64,000 bases of DNA from an uncultured Mucispirillum sp. (GCA_944323205.1 CALURO010000002.1:186001-250000), one strand, 5' to 3'. Positions 7,273-17,522 are shown, numbered from the stretch's first letter. The notes: a model not told the origin generated them from the letters alone. Translations and numbers: made by a program.

Positions 7273-9669
7273 TTAAAACATCTTATGTAATCCGTCAATC
7301 TTTTTACAGGCATTCTCATACATATCCTGTTGTCTGTCAGTTAAGTATTTATTTTCCATATTTGATTTATTATTTACTGCATCAGATAAAGACGGCACGC
7401 TCCCTGCTGCATTATTTCCTGTATTTGCACCGCCTGCATTACTGCTGCCGCTGTTACCTGCCTTATTATTGCGTGGAGTAAATGAGCTTGTTTTAAGAGA
7501 TTTTTCAATATCTGGCAGAACATCGCTCATAAGGTCAGTAATAATATCATCAGCAGTTTTAAGAGCAGCTCTTTCTGCATCAGGATTATATGAAATATCA
7601 CCTTTATTAAGTGGTGGCAGCGGTTTAGAAGCAAAATATTCTGGTGCATTGCCAAATTTATCTAATATTGTTGGTGCTTCATTACCAGCAGGTACGATAT
7701 TTTCATACCCTGCATAATTTTTAGAATTATTATCTTTTGCCCCTTCATTATCTTTTTTAATATTATATTTTTTCTTTTTTGAAGGTATTTTTCGCATATC
7801 TTCTATTAATTTATACGGGTCATAAACACTGTTTACAAACTCTTTATTCATCATTCTTCTAACTGGTTTTTCTATCGTTTCTTTATTATTGTCCATCTGG
7901 CTTTTAATATCTGCTAATTTTTCAGGGTTATTTTTTATATTATTTGCAGAATAAATTAAATTTTCCAGCCCTTTTTTACCCTGAGCCATATTTTTTAGTT
8001 TATTAACCAGTCCCGGCTCTGCATTTTTATTTGCAGCAACTGCTTTTGCATATTTTTCTGGTGCCATTAATATTGCTTTTTCTTTTATTTCAGGGCTTAT
8101 GTTTGGGTTTTCAAGTGCTGCCATTCTTTCTGCTTCTTTTATAATATTATCAGGTTCAGGCACCCATCTTTCTGGAAAAAGTTTGTTTAATTTGTCCTGT
8201 GGCATATTAGGGTGTTTGTAAGCTGTATTTTTTACAAGTGGATTTCTATCTTCAGCTAAGGCAGCAACAGCTTCTGGCGGTGTTTTTGGATTTGCAGCAA
8301 GCCCCATACGGACACATTCATCTGGATTATTTACATTATAAAGTATTTCATCAAGAGAAAGGCATGGGTTTGACATATATTTTTTATTAAAATCGCAGTC
8401 CCTGTTTTTACCAGCAGATATTTTCCGTAAAATTTCTGGTGTAACAGCAGGGTTTTCAAGCATATCACTGTGAAGTCCTGAATAATTACTTAATTCTTCC
8501 ATCATATCTTTTGAAATAGATGGATTTTTAGAAAGAGATTTAAGTACATTATTTGATTTATCTTTTGCAAGGCGTTCTAAAACATCAGGTGGAGTATTTG
8601 GATTTTCTGCAACGGCAGCACGGACTGCTTCATCATCAGATGATGCTTTTTCTCGCAGCATATTAGGGTCAGCTGCTTTATTTTTTAATGTATAAGTCTG
8701 CACTGGAGTATGTGCAAGTTCATTAATATATTCCTGTGCAAGCTGAGGATTTTCTGCTATAATTTTTAAAAGCTCATCATCTTCTAAAAACCCGTTTTTT
8801 ATATTTTCAAAGTATTTTTTTGCAGCATTATCAATAACTTTTCTTTCTGTTTTTTCTTCCGGGCTCATCATATAGTTATCTATTTTATCTTTAATATCTG
8901 GGGCACTGAGTGTTCCAAGCCCTATGGTTGTGCCTAAAAGTGCAGCAGTTGCCAGTTTTTTAGCAGTAGATAATGTTTTTTTAGGTGTATCTTTTGATTT
9001 TTCTATTTTAGGCTCAATAACTGGCTCTTTCTTTTTCTGCTTTATATCACTATTTATGCTTTTAGTTTCTTTCATATTAGAAAGGTTTGCAAGCATATCT
9101 TCTTTTTGTTTTTTAATATCTTCTTTTTTAGGTGTTTCTTTATCTGGCAGTTCTTCTTTTTTTAAAGCAGGCGGCATTTCAGGCAGTTTTTCTTCAGTTT
9201 TTTTACTGTCTTCCTTTTTCTGCTCTTTTTCCTTTTCTTTTTGTTTTTCTATATATTCATTTACTATTTTAGATGTATCTTTTTTGCTTATTCCTGCAAC
9301 TACATATCCCGGAAAAAGCTGGTAAACAGTAGGAGAAAGCCCTTTTTTCTTTAAAAGCTGTTCAACCATATCTATATCTTTTGACGGCACTATTAAGGCT
9401 GAGGCTGGGTTTGTGTTTGCATTATTTTCATTTATTAATGTAGGGATAAGGTCTTTTTCAATTAAACTGTTCCATTCTTTTGCAGCATTTTTACCAAAAG
9501 GCTTATCAACTGCTACTGCAACATACCCAGAATCATGTATTGAATCATACATTTCAAATTTTTGAGTATTTTTTGATACCCCTTTTTCTGATAGTTTTGT
9601 CTGCAAACCAAACCTGTTAAAGCTGTCTACTACATTATCTACAAATTTGCCATTGCTTTTAAAGAGCAT
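7273..9669 (-). CDS. Large Lys-rich protein with leucine-rich-repeat-variant (LRV) motifs
   Basis: The start is set at the second ATG (9669, GGAG nine bases ahead); the ATG at 9675 has GGAG only three bases ahead. The product is ~798 residues. Residues ~1-140 form a mixed alpha/beta domain. Residues ~140-240 are highly charged Lys/Glu. A hydrophobic segment at ~243-258 (TAALLGTTIGLGTLSAP) may be a membrane anchor. From ~330 to 560 there are repeats of the form AVAENPNTPPDVLERLAKD and ANPKTPPEAVAALAED, matching the LRV repeat consensus described in Azotobacter. The tail is Asn/Gly-rich. LRV-type solenoids bind partners. Its role is unknown. Confidence 0.7.
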   Translation of the reverse strand: MLFKSNGKFVDNVVDSFNRFGLQTKLSEKGVSKNTQKFEMYDSIHDSGYVAVAVDKPFGKNAAKEWNSLIEKDLIPTLINENNANTNPASALIVPSKDIDMVEQLLKKKGLSPTVYQLFPGYVVAGISKKDTSKIVNEYIEKQKEKEKEQKKEDSKKTEEKLPEMPPALKKEELPDKETPKKEDIKKQKEDMLANLSNMKETKSINSDIKQKKKEPVIEPKIEKSKDTPKKTLSTAKKLATAALLGTTIGLGTLSAPDIKDKIDNYMMSPEEKTERKVIDNAAKKYFENIKNGFLEDDELLKIIAENPQLAQEYINELAHTPVQTYTLKNKAADPNMLREKASSDDEAVRAAVAENPNTPPDVLERLAKDKSNNVLKSLSKNPSISKDMMEELSNYSGLHSDMLENPAVTPEILRKISAGKNRDCDFNKKYMSNPCLSLDEILYNVNNPDECVRMGLAANPKTPPEAVAALAEDRNPLVKNTAYKHPNMPQDKLNKLFPERWVPEPDNIIKEAERMAALENPNISPEIKEKAILMAPEKYAKAVAANKNAEPGLVNKLKNMAQGKKGLENLIYSANNIKNNPEKLADIKSQMDNNKETIEKPVRRMMNKEFVNSVYDPYKLIEDMRKIPSKKKKYNIKKDNEGAKDNNSKNYAGYENIVPAGNEAPTILDKFGNAPEYFASKPLPPLNKGDISYNPDAERAALKTADDIITDLMSDVLPDIEKSLKTSSFTPRNNKAGNSGSSNAGGANTGNNAAGSVPSLSDAVNNKSNMENKYLTDRQQDMYENACKKIDGLHKMF

Positions 9670-9766
9670 AAGCATTTACTCCATATACTACATAATAAAC
9701 CCTGCCCTATTAAACAGGCAGAGAGTATTTCAGACTGGCAAAAAAAATATTTTTTTGACAATCTGT

Positions 9767-11227
9767 TTATTTCCCTGATAATTCTTTATATATACCTATA
9801 TATAAATCAGCAGGGATAGACCATGAATAATCTTTTTTCATAGCCTGTTTTATCATATTATCCATATGTTTTGGTCTGTCAAAATAAGTAGATACTGCCC
9901 AGCCCATAGTATTATAAAGAGCATGAGGGTCAATATCATAAAATTTAAACCCTGTGCCTGTGCCGTTATATTCATCATACTGTTCTATTGTATCATCAAG
10001 CCCGCCAGTTGCACGCACAACAGGGAGAGTGCCGTAAACTTGACTATAAAGCTGGTTTAAACCGCATGGCTCATAAAGGGAAGGCATAAGGAAGAAATCG
10101 CTTCCTGCCTCTATTAAGTGGGAGCGTGTTTCATCATAGCCAATGTAAGCACCAATTCTGCCGGGATATCTTGCAGGAAGCCCGCCAAAATACCACTGAG
10201 CAGCTTCATCGCCAGAGCCTAATATTACAACCTGACACACCATAGAGTTAACAGCCCTTTCAACTGCACCAGCTAAAAGACCAAGCCCTTTTTGTGCGGC
10301 AAATCTGCCAATAAATCCAAAAAGTGGTATATTTGGTGCATCATTTAAGTCAAACATTTTTTGCAGTGCTTTTTTATTTGCTTTTTTGCCAGATTTATAT
10401 GTTTTTACATCATACTGCTTTGGTATTAATTTATCAGTTGCAGGGTTCCATACTTTTGTATCTATTCCGTTTAATATACCGCATAAATCAGCAGAACGGC
10501 TGCGTAACAGGTCATGCAGACCGCCTGAGCCAACAGGCCCCATTATTTCGTGTGCATAAGTAGGGCTTACTGTTGTGATTTTATCTGCAAAAGCGATACC
10601 ACCTTTTAAAATATTTAATCTGCCAAAAGATTCAAATGCACCTGCATTAAAATCCTGCATGTATATTTTTGCATAGTCTAATACACTTGTATCAAAATTA
10701 CCTTGATAGCCAATATTGTGTATAGTAAGAACTGAGCGAGTGCCCCAGAAAAACGCATCTTCACCGCATTTAAGATAATAAGGTATAAAGGCAGTCTGCC
10801 AGTCGTTAGTGTGTATAATATCTGGCTGAAAGTTTAAATCTTTTGCAAGCTGCATAGCAGCACGGCAGAAAAAAGCATACCTGTATGGGTTATCAGCATA
10901 TTCTCCAAAACTTTCATGATATATCCCCGGTCTGTCAAAATATTTATTAAATTCTATAAAATATACATCATTGCCGTAAGGCTCAGTTGTATGGTATACA
11001 CTATACCATTCTTCGCAGTTACCCATATGGACACAAGCCATATCCATAACTTTTTTAAGTTTATATTTTTCTCTATTTACTTTTGAGTAAAGAGGCATAA
11101 CAGATTTTACTTTTATCCCTTTACCTGCTAATGCTTTTGGCAGTGCAGAAGAAACATCTGCTAAACCACCTGTTTTTGCATAAGGCTCTATTTCACTTGC
11201 AACAAATAAAACTTTAATATTACTCAT
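9767..11227 (-). CDS. glgA: Glycogen/starch synthase (ADP-glucose type, GT5)
   Basis: At 486 residues it is close to E. coli GlgA. The N-terminus has the ADP-glucose-binding KTGGLADVSSALP (18-30). Further GT5 landmarks are HTNDWQ, TIHNIGYQG, a GIDTKVWNP stretch, the GFIGRFAAQKG domain junction, and PSLYEPCGLNQLYSQVYGTLPVVRATGGLDDT near the C-terminus. It extends alpha-1,4-glucan chains from ADP-glucose in the cytoplasm. GAGGGGGT lies four bases before the ATG, a good binding site. No glgB, glgC or glgP is adjacent, so it stands apart from a canonical glycogen operon. Confidence 0.95.
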   Translation of the reverse strand: MSNIKVLFVASEIEPYAKTGGLADVSSALPKALAGKGIKVKSVMPLYSKVNREKYKLKKVMDMACVHMGNCEEWYSVYHTTEPYGNDVYFIEFNKYFDRPGIYHESFGEYADNPYRYAFFCRAAMQLAKDLNFQPDIIHTNDWQTAFIPYYLKCGEDAFFWGTRSVLTIHNIGYQGNFDTSVLDYAKIYMQDFNAGAFESFGRLNILKGGIAFADKITTVSPTYAHEIMGPVGSGGLHDLLRSRSADLCGILNGIDTKVWNPATDKLIPKQYDVKTYKSGKKANKKALQKMFDLNDAPNIPLFGFIGRFAAQKGLGLLAGAVERAVNSMVCQVVILGSGDEAAQWYFGGLPARYPGRIGAYIGYDETRSHLIEAGSDFFLMPSLYEPCGLNQLYSQVYGTLPVVRATGGLDDTIEQYDEYNGTGTGFKFYDIDPHALYNTMGWAVSTYFDRPKHMDNMIKQAMKKDYSWSIPADLYIGIYKELSGK

Positions 11228-11297
11228 ATTACCCCCTCATATCAAAGTATATTATTTAAGATAACATATATATTTTTATATTACAAGGTTAATAGAG

Positions 11298-11885
11298 CTG
11301 CTTCACCCCCATTTTTTTATAATAATACTAATAACTATATAATAATTAAAATAAAATATTTACTAGAGTTAAAAATAAAGCTTAAAAATTATAATATATT
11401 AATATGGCATTATATCCGCTTTTAAAGGATGTTCCCCTGTTATTTTATTACCTTTGCGACTTAATTGTATATGAACAATTTTTTCGGAATGATTTGCTGA
11501 CAGAAAGTCTTAAGCGATAGCGAGTTGCTGCAGCAATGCGAGTGTTTTTTACGAGGACACTACGCCCGACTGAGTAAGGAGGAAATAAAAAAAGTGGCTG
11601 ATAGAAAAAATTGAGAATGTTTATACAATTGGAGCAAAAAATACAGGAAGTATTTTCTTTTAGTAAGCATAGACGAATTTATTTCGGATATGCGTGGTTA
11701 TAAAAATTCAGGGATGAATTTTTATATAAAAGTGTAATATGTTTAAAATAACAAAAAATTTGATTTATGAGATTTGCACAGGTTCGATAGTTTAAAATAT
11801 ACTACAAATACATAAATAATAATTACTAAGTTTATTATAAATTAGCATTTTTAATCATAGTTTTTAAAAAATGGGGGTGATGTAG
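11298..11885. repeat. Diverged inverted-repeat element (copy 1) filling an intergenic gap
   Basis: The 1.07-kb gap 11228-12298 holds no convincing gene. It contains a segment bounded by CTGCTTCACCCCCATTTTTTT at 11298 and the inverse ATGGGGGTGATGTAG at 11871-11885, the same termini as the copies at 24.6, 44.8 and 48.9 kb. Inside is a GC-richer island (11505-11590) with a palindrome TTGCTGCAGCAA (11525-11536). It also holds GACTGAGTAAGGAGGAAATA (11568-11587), whose complement recurs with one mismatch at 53376-53395. Short open stretches at 11610-11740 in two frames look like debris. The rest of the gap is AT-rich. Confidence 0.65.
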
Positions 11886-12250
11886 TAATAGAATCATTTT
11901 GTATATATTTTTTGGTATGTTTTAATATACTCTTCGGCGTTGTTTATGAGTGATAAGGTATTAATAGTCAATAAATACATCTAAATAATTATAATATATA
12001 TCAAAAATATAACGGTGTTATATATAATAAAAATAAATATATAAAGAAATAAATAATCCAATAGCAATTATAAAAACTATATTCTTTAAATAATCTAAAA
12101 ACCAGTTTTTTATAACAGGATAAAAATGGTATAAAATATTAATAATAATATATTTTTATTTTATATACGAAAAATAGTATTAAAATATAATATAATATCA
12201 ACAAATAAGTCTAATATGTCATATATTCATTATTTATACACAAATTATGC

Positions 12251-12279
12251 TTGCATTTAATTCCTAGTACATATATATA
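12251..12279 (+). promoter_or_regulatory. Candidate sigma-70-type promoter of the first Dms-like operon
   Basis: TTGCAT at 12251-12256 and TATATA at 12274-12279 are 17 bases apart, ~30 bases before the DmsA-like gene. The area is very AT-rich, so chance matches are likely. I saw no clear FNR-type site. Confidence 0.45.
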
Positions 12280-12310
12280 AATAATAGCAAATAATTTAAT
12301 GGAGGACATT

Positions 12311-15300
12311 ATGGGAAAAGATAATAATGTTTTAAAAACATTAGATAGTCTTTCTGTGTCAAGGCGTTCATTTATGAAAGGTCTTGCAGCTATTGGTGCT
12401 CTTGGTGCTGTAGCTGGCTGTTCTAATTCTGATGATAATTCTGTTATTCAAACGGGGGGGGGCTCATCAGGTGAGGGTAACCTTTCTGGTTCTGATTTTG
12501 CAAACCCTAAAATCTATTATGCTGGTTGTGTTCACAACTGCGGAACAGGTGTTCGCTGTGTTTCTAAAATACATGTAGTTAATGGTAGAATAGTAAGAGT
12601 TACATCAGACGAAAGTGATACTGCTTATGACGGTTCATACCGTAATAAAAAGCAGTATAATGATTCTCGTGCTTTAACATGTCCAAAAGGTCGCTCATAT
12701 AAATACCGTGTTCATCACCCGGGAAGGCTTCAATATGTATTAAAACAAACAAAAGCAAGGGGCGATGTTACAGGCTTTATTAGAATTTCACCAGAGCAGG
12801 CAATGAACGAAATTGCTCAAAAATACAGGTCAATTTATACAAAATATGGAGCAGGAGCAATTTATAATACTTATGGCACATCTGCAAGCTATGGTGGAAC
12901 ATTTTCAAACCCAAGTGCTGCAAGGTCTGCATTAACATCAGTTGGTTCTACTCGCTCTGCATTTTCTGATTACAGTTATCATCAGTATAACTATGCTAAC
13001 CCATTAACAGGGCACCCAGATATTGGTGGTCCATACTCTAAAACAAATAATATTGGTGCAAATTTTCATGCTATGGCAGGTGGTGCTATTAAAAACCTTG
13101 TATCATGGGGTTCAAATGTTTTATCAACAAATAACAGCGTAAGCTATGGTTATATCAGGGCTGTTGAGTATTTAAAAAATAATGGTGGTAAAGCATACTT
13201 TATTGGGCCAGAATTTACAGATACTGGTGTTACATGTCACAGTGAATGGGTAAAGCTTCGCAACTATACAGATGCTGCTTTAATTATGGCTATGCTCTAT
13301 CATATGCTTACTAATACTTTTGATTTAACAACTGGCGATGTAAAAAGCAGCCCTATGCTTGATATTGATTATTTAGATGAGTGCGTATATGGTTTCTTTG
13401 CTTCGCCGGAATACTGGATAATGTATAATGATAATGTATATAATTCTGATATCAGTATAGCTTCTGAATATATTGTTAGTCCGCAGGACAATAAGGTATA
13501 TATGAGTCAGGAAGACATAAATACACCTGTTGGAGAGTGGGATAATGGCACACAATGCTGGGTAAAAGTTGTAGATACTTCTAATCCAAGAAATATAGAA
13601 GAAGATGGCTATACTGAAGACCCAGACCCAAATCATAAAGTAAATGATGTAGTGAAAGAAAAGCCACAAGATGCTTTTATTACATATGGATATTATTCAG
13701 AAAGAATGCAGTATACAAATGGTAAAGGTGAATATGCATATTTCAAACCGGGTGCAATTAAAATCAATGCTGTTCCAGCAGGCAGGTCATTAGCTGATTA
13801 TATTCTTGGAAGTGATGCAGCAAAACTGCAAAATATTACTTATGCAGATACTGGCTCTACTTATACAGCAAAACAGTTTGGCAATAATAAGCGTTTTGGA
13901 AGTGGATGCACATATCCAATAGGAACAAACACAAGTGACACATCAGAATATCAATATAAAAATGATTTTAATACACCAAAAACTCCAGAATGGGCATCTA
14001 AAATAACGGGTGTTCCTGTTGAGAAAATCATAGAACTTGCTGAACTTTATGCAAACCCTGATAATAATGTATTAACAGAGTGGTGCGGTGGTTTTCAAAA
14101 GCAGGAAAACGGTGTTATGAATGTATTTGCATTAAGTGCACTTTTAGTTGTATGCAAAACCTTTGGCAAATGGGGTGGCGGAATGTATGGCCCTTGGGCT
14201 TCTACTATTATAAACCCTAATGGGAAGGATATTTCAGGCACAACAGGTGATACAGAATTTTTAGATTTAAGCAGTATTGGCAGTGGTTCAGCTGGTATAT
14301 CAGTAAATGTTAAACAGTCTACAGCATCTGTATCATGTACTCAGTGGTTCAATGGTATTAAGTTTGCATTTAAAGAAGATTTACAAAGCGGCGGTTATAC
14401 TGGTGCAAATATTCCAGACTGGGATTTTTCAGGTAATGATAGATACAGTAATGATGATGCTGGTGTTAAAGCTGGTGTTGTTTGGAAAAGATATACAGCA
14501 GATGACCCTAACGGCACATATAAAAAAGGCGACATCATGACATATCAAGACAATGGTATAGAGTATTACGATTTTGAAGGAAGAGATACATCTGGCAGTG
14601 GTAATCATAATCCAGTATTTGCTGGCACAAGAATGATTATTTCTGCAGCAGGTGGTATACCTTTAAATCAGCACTCAAATACAAACGATACTGCTGCAAT
14701 GTATAAAGCTCTTCCTATATCAGGTGATTCAACAAATGCTGATACATTCTGCTTAGTAACTTTTGATATATATATGAGTCCAACAGCAAGATTTGCGGAC
14801 TATGTTATCCCATGCACAGTTGCATTAGAAGCTGCAGATACAATGAGTATAGGTGGAGAAACTATATACCGCCCTGCAGTAGTTGAGCCAAAAGGCGATG
14901 CAAAATCAGGCTGGGAATGGGCTTTTCTTGCATATAAAGCACAGGCAGAGCTTGGTGATTTTGAAGGTGCAGTAGTAAACAAAAATGCTCATTTTGATTA
15001 TGTAAAATCAACTAATGGGGCTTACAGGGATATACAAAATATTGCAGATGAAGTACTTGATGCAGCAATAGTTAATCCATCATCTAGATTTTATGGTATG
15101 ACAAAAGATGAACTTTATGCCCGCCAGTATGTGCCAAGGGCAAATACTGAAGAAACTAAAACATCAGATCCATATAAAACTGATACATCTGGTCAAATTC
15201 GTAAAAATTTAGAAGCATATCTAAATTCTGCTGAGAAAGAAACAACTCCATTTATTTGGACAAGACAAAATGGTGTAACTAACAGCTTTGGTGCAGAAGT

Positions 15301-16138
15301 TTACAGCTCTGTAAGAGCAAGTAACAGCACTGTTGCTGGCGGTATAGCTGACAGACCTAATTTTTCAGGTAAAATGCATGTATATAATGAAGCAGCAGTG
15401 TGGGATTATGCACACAGGCTTTCAAAATATCATGGCTGGTTACCAGCAGAGAAAAGAGGGCAGTCTAATGAAGACAGGGAAGGTGATATGATTGTTTATC
15501 CAATCCCTATGTATATAGCTTTTGAAGACTGCTTTAAAGAAGCATACGATGGTTTTTCTAATGGTAAAAATGCATCATTCTTTCAAGGAACAGGCAGAAA
15601 CAAACCACTTACTATGAGTACAACTCATGATAGATACAGAGTGCACTCTACACATGCAGAAAACCCATTAATGAGAGAATTAAACCATAGAGTAGTTGGT
15701 GGTGGCTGGGCAAGTGGTAATGACTGGAATGAATATGCAGTTATGCCGCAAACTGAAATAGCAGAAAATGCAAATGTTTCAGTTACTCCAATGTTAAGTT
15801 CTGCAATCTATAATAAAAGCAGAGCAACAGCTTCATGGCATGAAATATGGATATCAACAGAAGATGCAGCAGAACGGGGTATTAGTGACGGTGATTTATG
15901 TTTAGTAGAAAACCCTATCGGTAAAGTAAGGGTAATTGCAAGAGTATCTAACCGTATAATGAAAGGGCATTTAAACCTTCATCAAGGTTCATGGTATGAC
16001 CCAAACCCTGCAGATGGTGTTGATGACGGCGGCTGTGCTAATACATTAATATCAAGCCACCCATCACGATATGACAGGGGTAATGCTCAACAGTTTGCTT
16101 ATGTAAAAATTTCTAAAACTGGTTATGATTTAAGGTAG
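12311..16138 (+). CDS. DmsA-like molybdopterin oxidoreductase, Tat-exported (catalytic subunit 1)
   Basis: GGAGG at 12301-12305 fixes the start at the ATG at 12311 (1275 residues). A Tat signal (SRRSFMKG) ends in a lipobox-like AVAGC, so it may be a lipoprotein. A G9 tract follows, encoding GGG. The DMSO-reductase-family core follows E. coli DmsA in order: Cys ligands C-VHN-C-GTGVR-C and TCPKGRS, HPGRLQYVLK, TPEWASKITGVPVEKI, LNQHSN, RVHSTHAENP and GSWYDPNPADGVDDGGC. S222 in SDYSYHQ aligns with the Mo-ligand Ser of DmsA. It is ~450 residues longer than DmsA because of insertions. The C-x3-C-x5-C spacing is unusual (C-x3-C-x3-C is usual). A reductase of an S- or N-oxide or similar is inferred; substrate unknown. 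Confidence 0.88.
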   Translation: MGKDNNVLKTLDSLSVSRRSFMKGLAAIGALGAVAGCSNSDDNSVIQTGGGSSGEGNLSGSDFANPKIYYAGCVHNCGTGVRCVSKIHVVNGRIVRVTSDESDTAYDGSYRNKKQYNDSRALTCPKGRSYKYRVHHPGRLQYVLKQTKARGDVTGFIRISPEQAMNEIAQKYRSIYTKYGAGAIYNTYGTSASYGGTFSNPSAARSALTSVGSTRSAFSDYSYHQYNYANPLTGHPDIGGPYSKTNNIGANFHAMAGGAIKNLVSWGSNVLSTNNSVSYGYIRAVEYLKNNGGKAYFIGPEFTDTGVTCHSEWVKLRNYTDAALIMAMLYHMLTNTFDLTTGDVKSSPMLDIDYLDECVYGFFASPEYWIMYNDNVYNSDISIASEYIVSPQDNKVYMSQEDINTPVGEWDNGTQCWVKVVDTSNPRNIEEDGYTEDPDPNHKVNDVVKEKPQDAFITYGYYSERMQYTNGKGEYAYFKPGAIKINAVPAGRSLADYILGSDAAKLQNITYADTGSTYTAKQFGNNKRFGSGCTYPIGTNTSDTSEYQYKNDFNTPKTPEWASKITGVPVEKIIELAELYANPDNNVLTEWCGGFQKQENGVMNVFALSALLVVCKTFGKWGGGMYGPWASTIINPNGKDISGTTGDTEFLDLSSIGSGSAGISVNVKQSTASVSCTQWFNGIKFAFKEDLQSGGYTGANIPDWDFSGNDRYSNDDAGVKAGVVWKRYTADDPNGTYKKGDIMTYQDNGIEYYDFEGRDTSGSGNHNPVFAGTRMIISAAGGIPLNQHSNTNDTAAMYKALPISGDSTNADTFCLVTFDIYMSPTARFADYVIPCTVALEAADTMSIGGETIYRPAVVEPKGDAKSGWEWAFLAYKAQAELGDFEGAVVNKNAHFDYVKSTNGAYRDIQNIADEVLDAAIVNPSSRFYGMTKDELYARQYVPRANTEETKTSDPYKTDTSGQIRKNLEAYLNSAEKETTPFIWTRQNGVTNSFGAEVYSSVRASNSTVAGGIADRPNFSGKMHVYNEAAVWDYAHRLSKYHGWLPAEKRGQSNEDREGDMIVYPIPMYIAFEDCFKEAYDGFSNGKNASFFQGTGRNKPLTMSTTHDRYRVHSTHAENPLMRELNHRVVGGGWASGNDWNEYAVMPQTEIAENANVSVTPMLSSAIYNKSRATASWHEIWISTEDAAERGISDGDLCLVENPIGKVRVIARVSNRIMKGHLNLHQGSWYDPNPADGVDDGGCANTLISSHPSRYDRGNAQQFAYVKISKTGYDLR
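12454..12462 (+). repeat. Homopolymer G9 inside the DmsA-like gene (candidate phase switch, ON)
   Basis: Nine consecutive Gs lie ~48 codons into the gene, just after the Tat signal and before the first cluster ligand. At this length the frame is intact (codons ACG GGG GGG GGC). A change of one or two bases would end translation early. Confidence 0.9.
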
Positions 16139-16148
16139 GAGGATAAAT

Positions 16149-16787
16149 ATGGCTCAATACGCATTTTATTTTGACCAAACTAGATGTATGTCATGCAACT
16201 CTTGCACTGTGGCATGTAAAGACTGGAATCAGGTAGAGCCCGGTCCTGTTGCCTGGCGTAAACAATTTACATATGAAGAAAATGGCGGATTTTTCCCACT
16301 TTCTATGGGCTGTAACCACTGCTCAGATCCAGCATGTGTTAAAGGCTGTGCATTAGGTGCTGTTATTAAAGATGCAAATACAGGTATTGTATATGTAGAT
16401 AGAGCTAAATGCGAACACTTAAAAGGCTGTATTAAAGCATGTCCATTCGGCAAAACATTGATTGCTGAAGATAAACAGGAAAGCACTGATTTACAAACTA
16501 TAAATGGCTGGAGAGTTTCTCACCCTATGCAAAAATGTGATATGTGCAAAGACCGTGTTGCAAATGGTCAAAAACCAGCATGTGTTGCAAGCTGCGTTGG
16601 CAGAGCTCTTGACTGGGGAACAGTAGAGTATGTTACTTCTACTTATCCTGATGCTGTAAGAATGAATTCTTCTGAATTCCCTTATGCGTATGTTAACTCA
16701 ACAACAGAAACTCAGCCAAACTTTTTTGTTCGCAGAAAAACAAAACAACCAGTTATCTCTAATTTAGCAGATGGCTATAACGGCTAA
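16149..16787 (+). CDS. DmsB-like four-cluster iron-sulfur subunit 1
   Basis: The 212-residue electron-transfer subunit (DmsB is 205) has no signal peptide, so it presumably crosses the membrane with the Tat-signalled catalytic subunit. Cys groups are C13-C16-C19-C23, C55-C58-C63-C67, C88-(L91)-C94-C98 and C130-C133-C145-C149. In the third group the second Cys is Leu. In E. coli NarH the same position is Trp and the cluster is [3Fe-4S], so a [3Fe-4S] centre is predicted here. It starts ten bases after the DmsA-like stop with GGAGG ahead. The expected DmsC-type quinol anchor gene is absent. Confidence 0.92.
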   Translation: MAQYAFYFDQTRCMSCNSCTVACKDWNQVEPGPVAWRKQFTYEENGGFFPLSMGCNHCSDPACVKGCALGAVIKDANTGIVYVDRAKCEHLKGCIKACPFGKTLIAEDKQESTDLQTINGWRVSHPMQKCDMCKDRVANGQKPACVASCVGRALDWGTVEYVTSTYPDAVRMNSSEFPYAYVNSTTETQPNFFVRRKTKQPVISNLADGYNG

Positions 16788-16820
16788 GAATATACTGGCA
16801 AGTATAACAAGGTGTATTGA

Positions 16821-17507
16821 ATGGTTACTGATACAGAAATAACAAACATACATAATGCAAGAGGTAGAATATATGCTTTTTTAAGCAATGTATATTTAAA
16901 CCAGCCTGATAATGATTTTTATAAAATGTTATCAGAAATTTTACCACAGCTTAAAGAGCTTGCTGCATATAATGAAGATATTAATAACGGAGTTACTCTG
17001 TTAGATAAATTTTTACAAGTTAAAGCCAGCTTAAAAGGCAAAGATGTAGACGAGTTTGAGCTTGAGTGCATGAGGAAATATACAAGTATAATGTGTCTGC
17101 CTAATGTTGCACCACAGGAAGAATCATTTTATACATCAAAAGACCATCTTTTAAATCAGGAATCCCATGATGAAATGGTGGCTTTACTAAACAAATATCA
17201 GCTTGTGCTGGATAAGAAATATGGTCTTTATTATGACCATATTTCTGTTGAATTTAAGTTTATGTCATATCTGGCGTATCTTTCAGCAGAAAAAGTATCT
17301 GACAGCACTCTTTATACTGGTTTGCTTAATGAACAGCTTGATTTTTATACAAACCATTTTGATAAATGGGTAGAAGAGTTTTTTAATAAAGTGCTTTTTG
17401 CCTGCGGCGAAGATGAGCTTTTATACAGAAGCCTTGTATATATTGCCAGAGGTTACTTATATGAGGATAAAAATTTATTACAACAGCTTTTATCAGATAA
17501 TCAATAA
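16821..17507 (+). CDS. TorD/DmsD-family molybdoenzyme chaperone 1
   Basis: The 228-residue all-helical cytoplasmic protein fits the TorD/DmsD family, which binds the Tat signal of a molybdoenzyme and delays export until cofactor insertion. The family-like features are an N-terminal ARGRIYAFLSNVYL helix, the central EFELECMRKYTSIMCLPNV and PQEESFY stretches, and a later DHISVEFKFMSYLAYLSAEK (P-x-D-H-x-x-x-E-like) motif. It lies 33 bases behind the DmsB-like gene, so it is likely dedicated to the upstream DmsA-like protein. Confidence 0.85.
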   Translation: MVTDTEITNIHNARGRIYAFLSNVYLNQPDNDFYKMLSEILPQLKELAAYNEDINNGVTLLDKFLQVKASLKGKDVDEFELECMRKYTSIMCLPNVAPQEESFYTSKDHLLNQESHDEMVALLNKYQLVLDKKYGLYYDHISVEFKFMSYLAYLSAEKVSDSTLYTGLLNEQLDFYTNHFDKWVEEFFNKVLFACGEDELLYRSLVYIARGYLYEDKNLLQQLLSDNQ

Positions 17508-17522
17508 ATAATGGGGTTATTT

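Noticed and set aside
11608..11740. Short ORFs in the 11.2-12.3 kb gap
   Set aside because: Two overlapping frames of 28-38 codons without binding sites or recognisable products; more likely debris of an old insertion.
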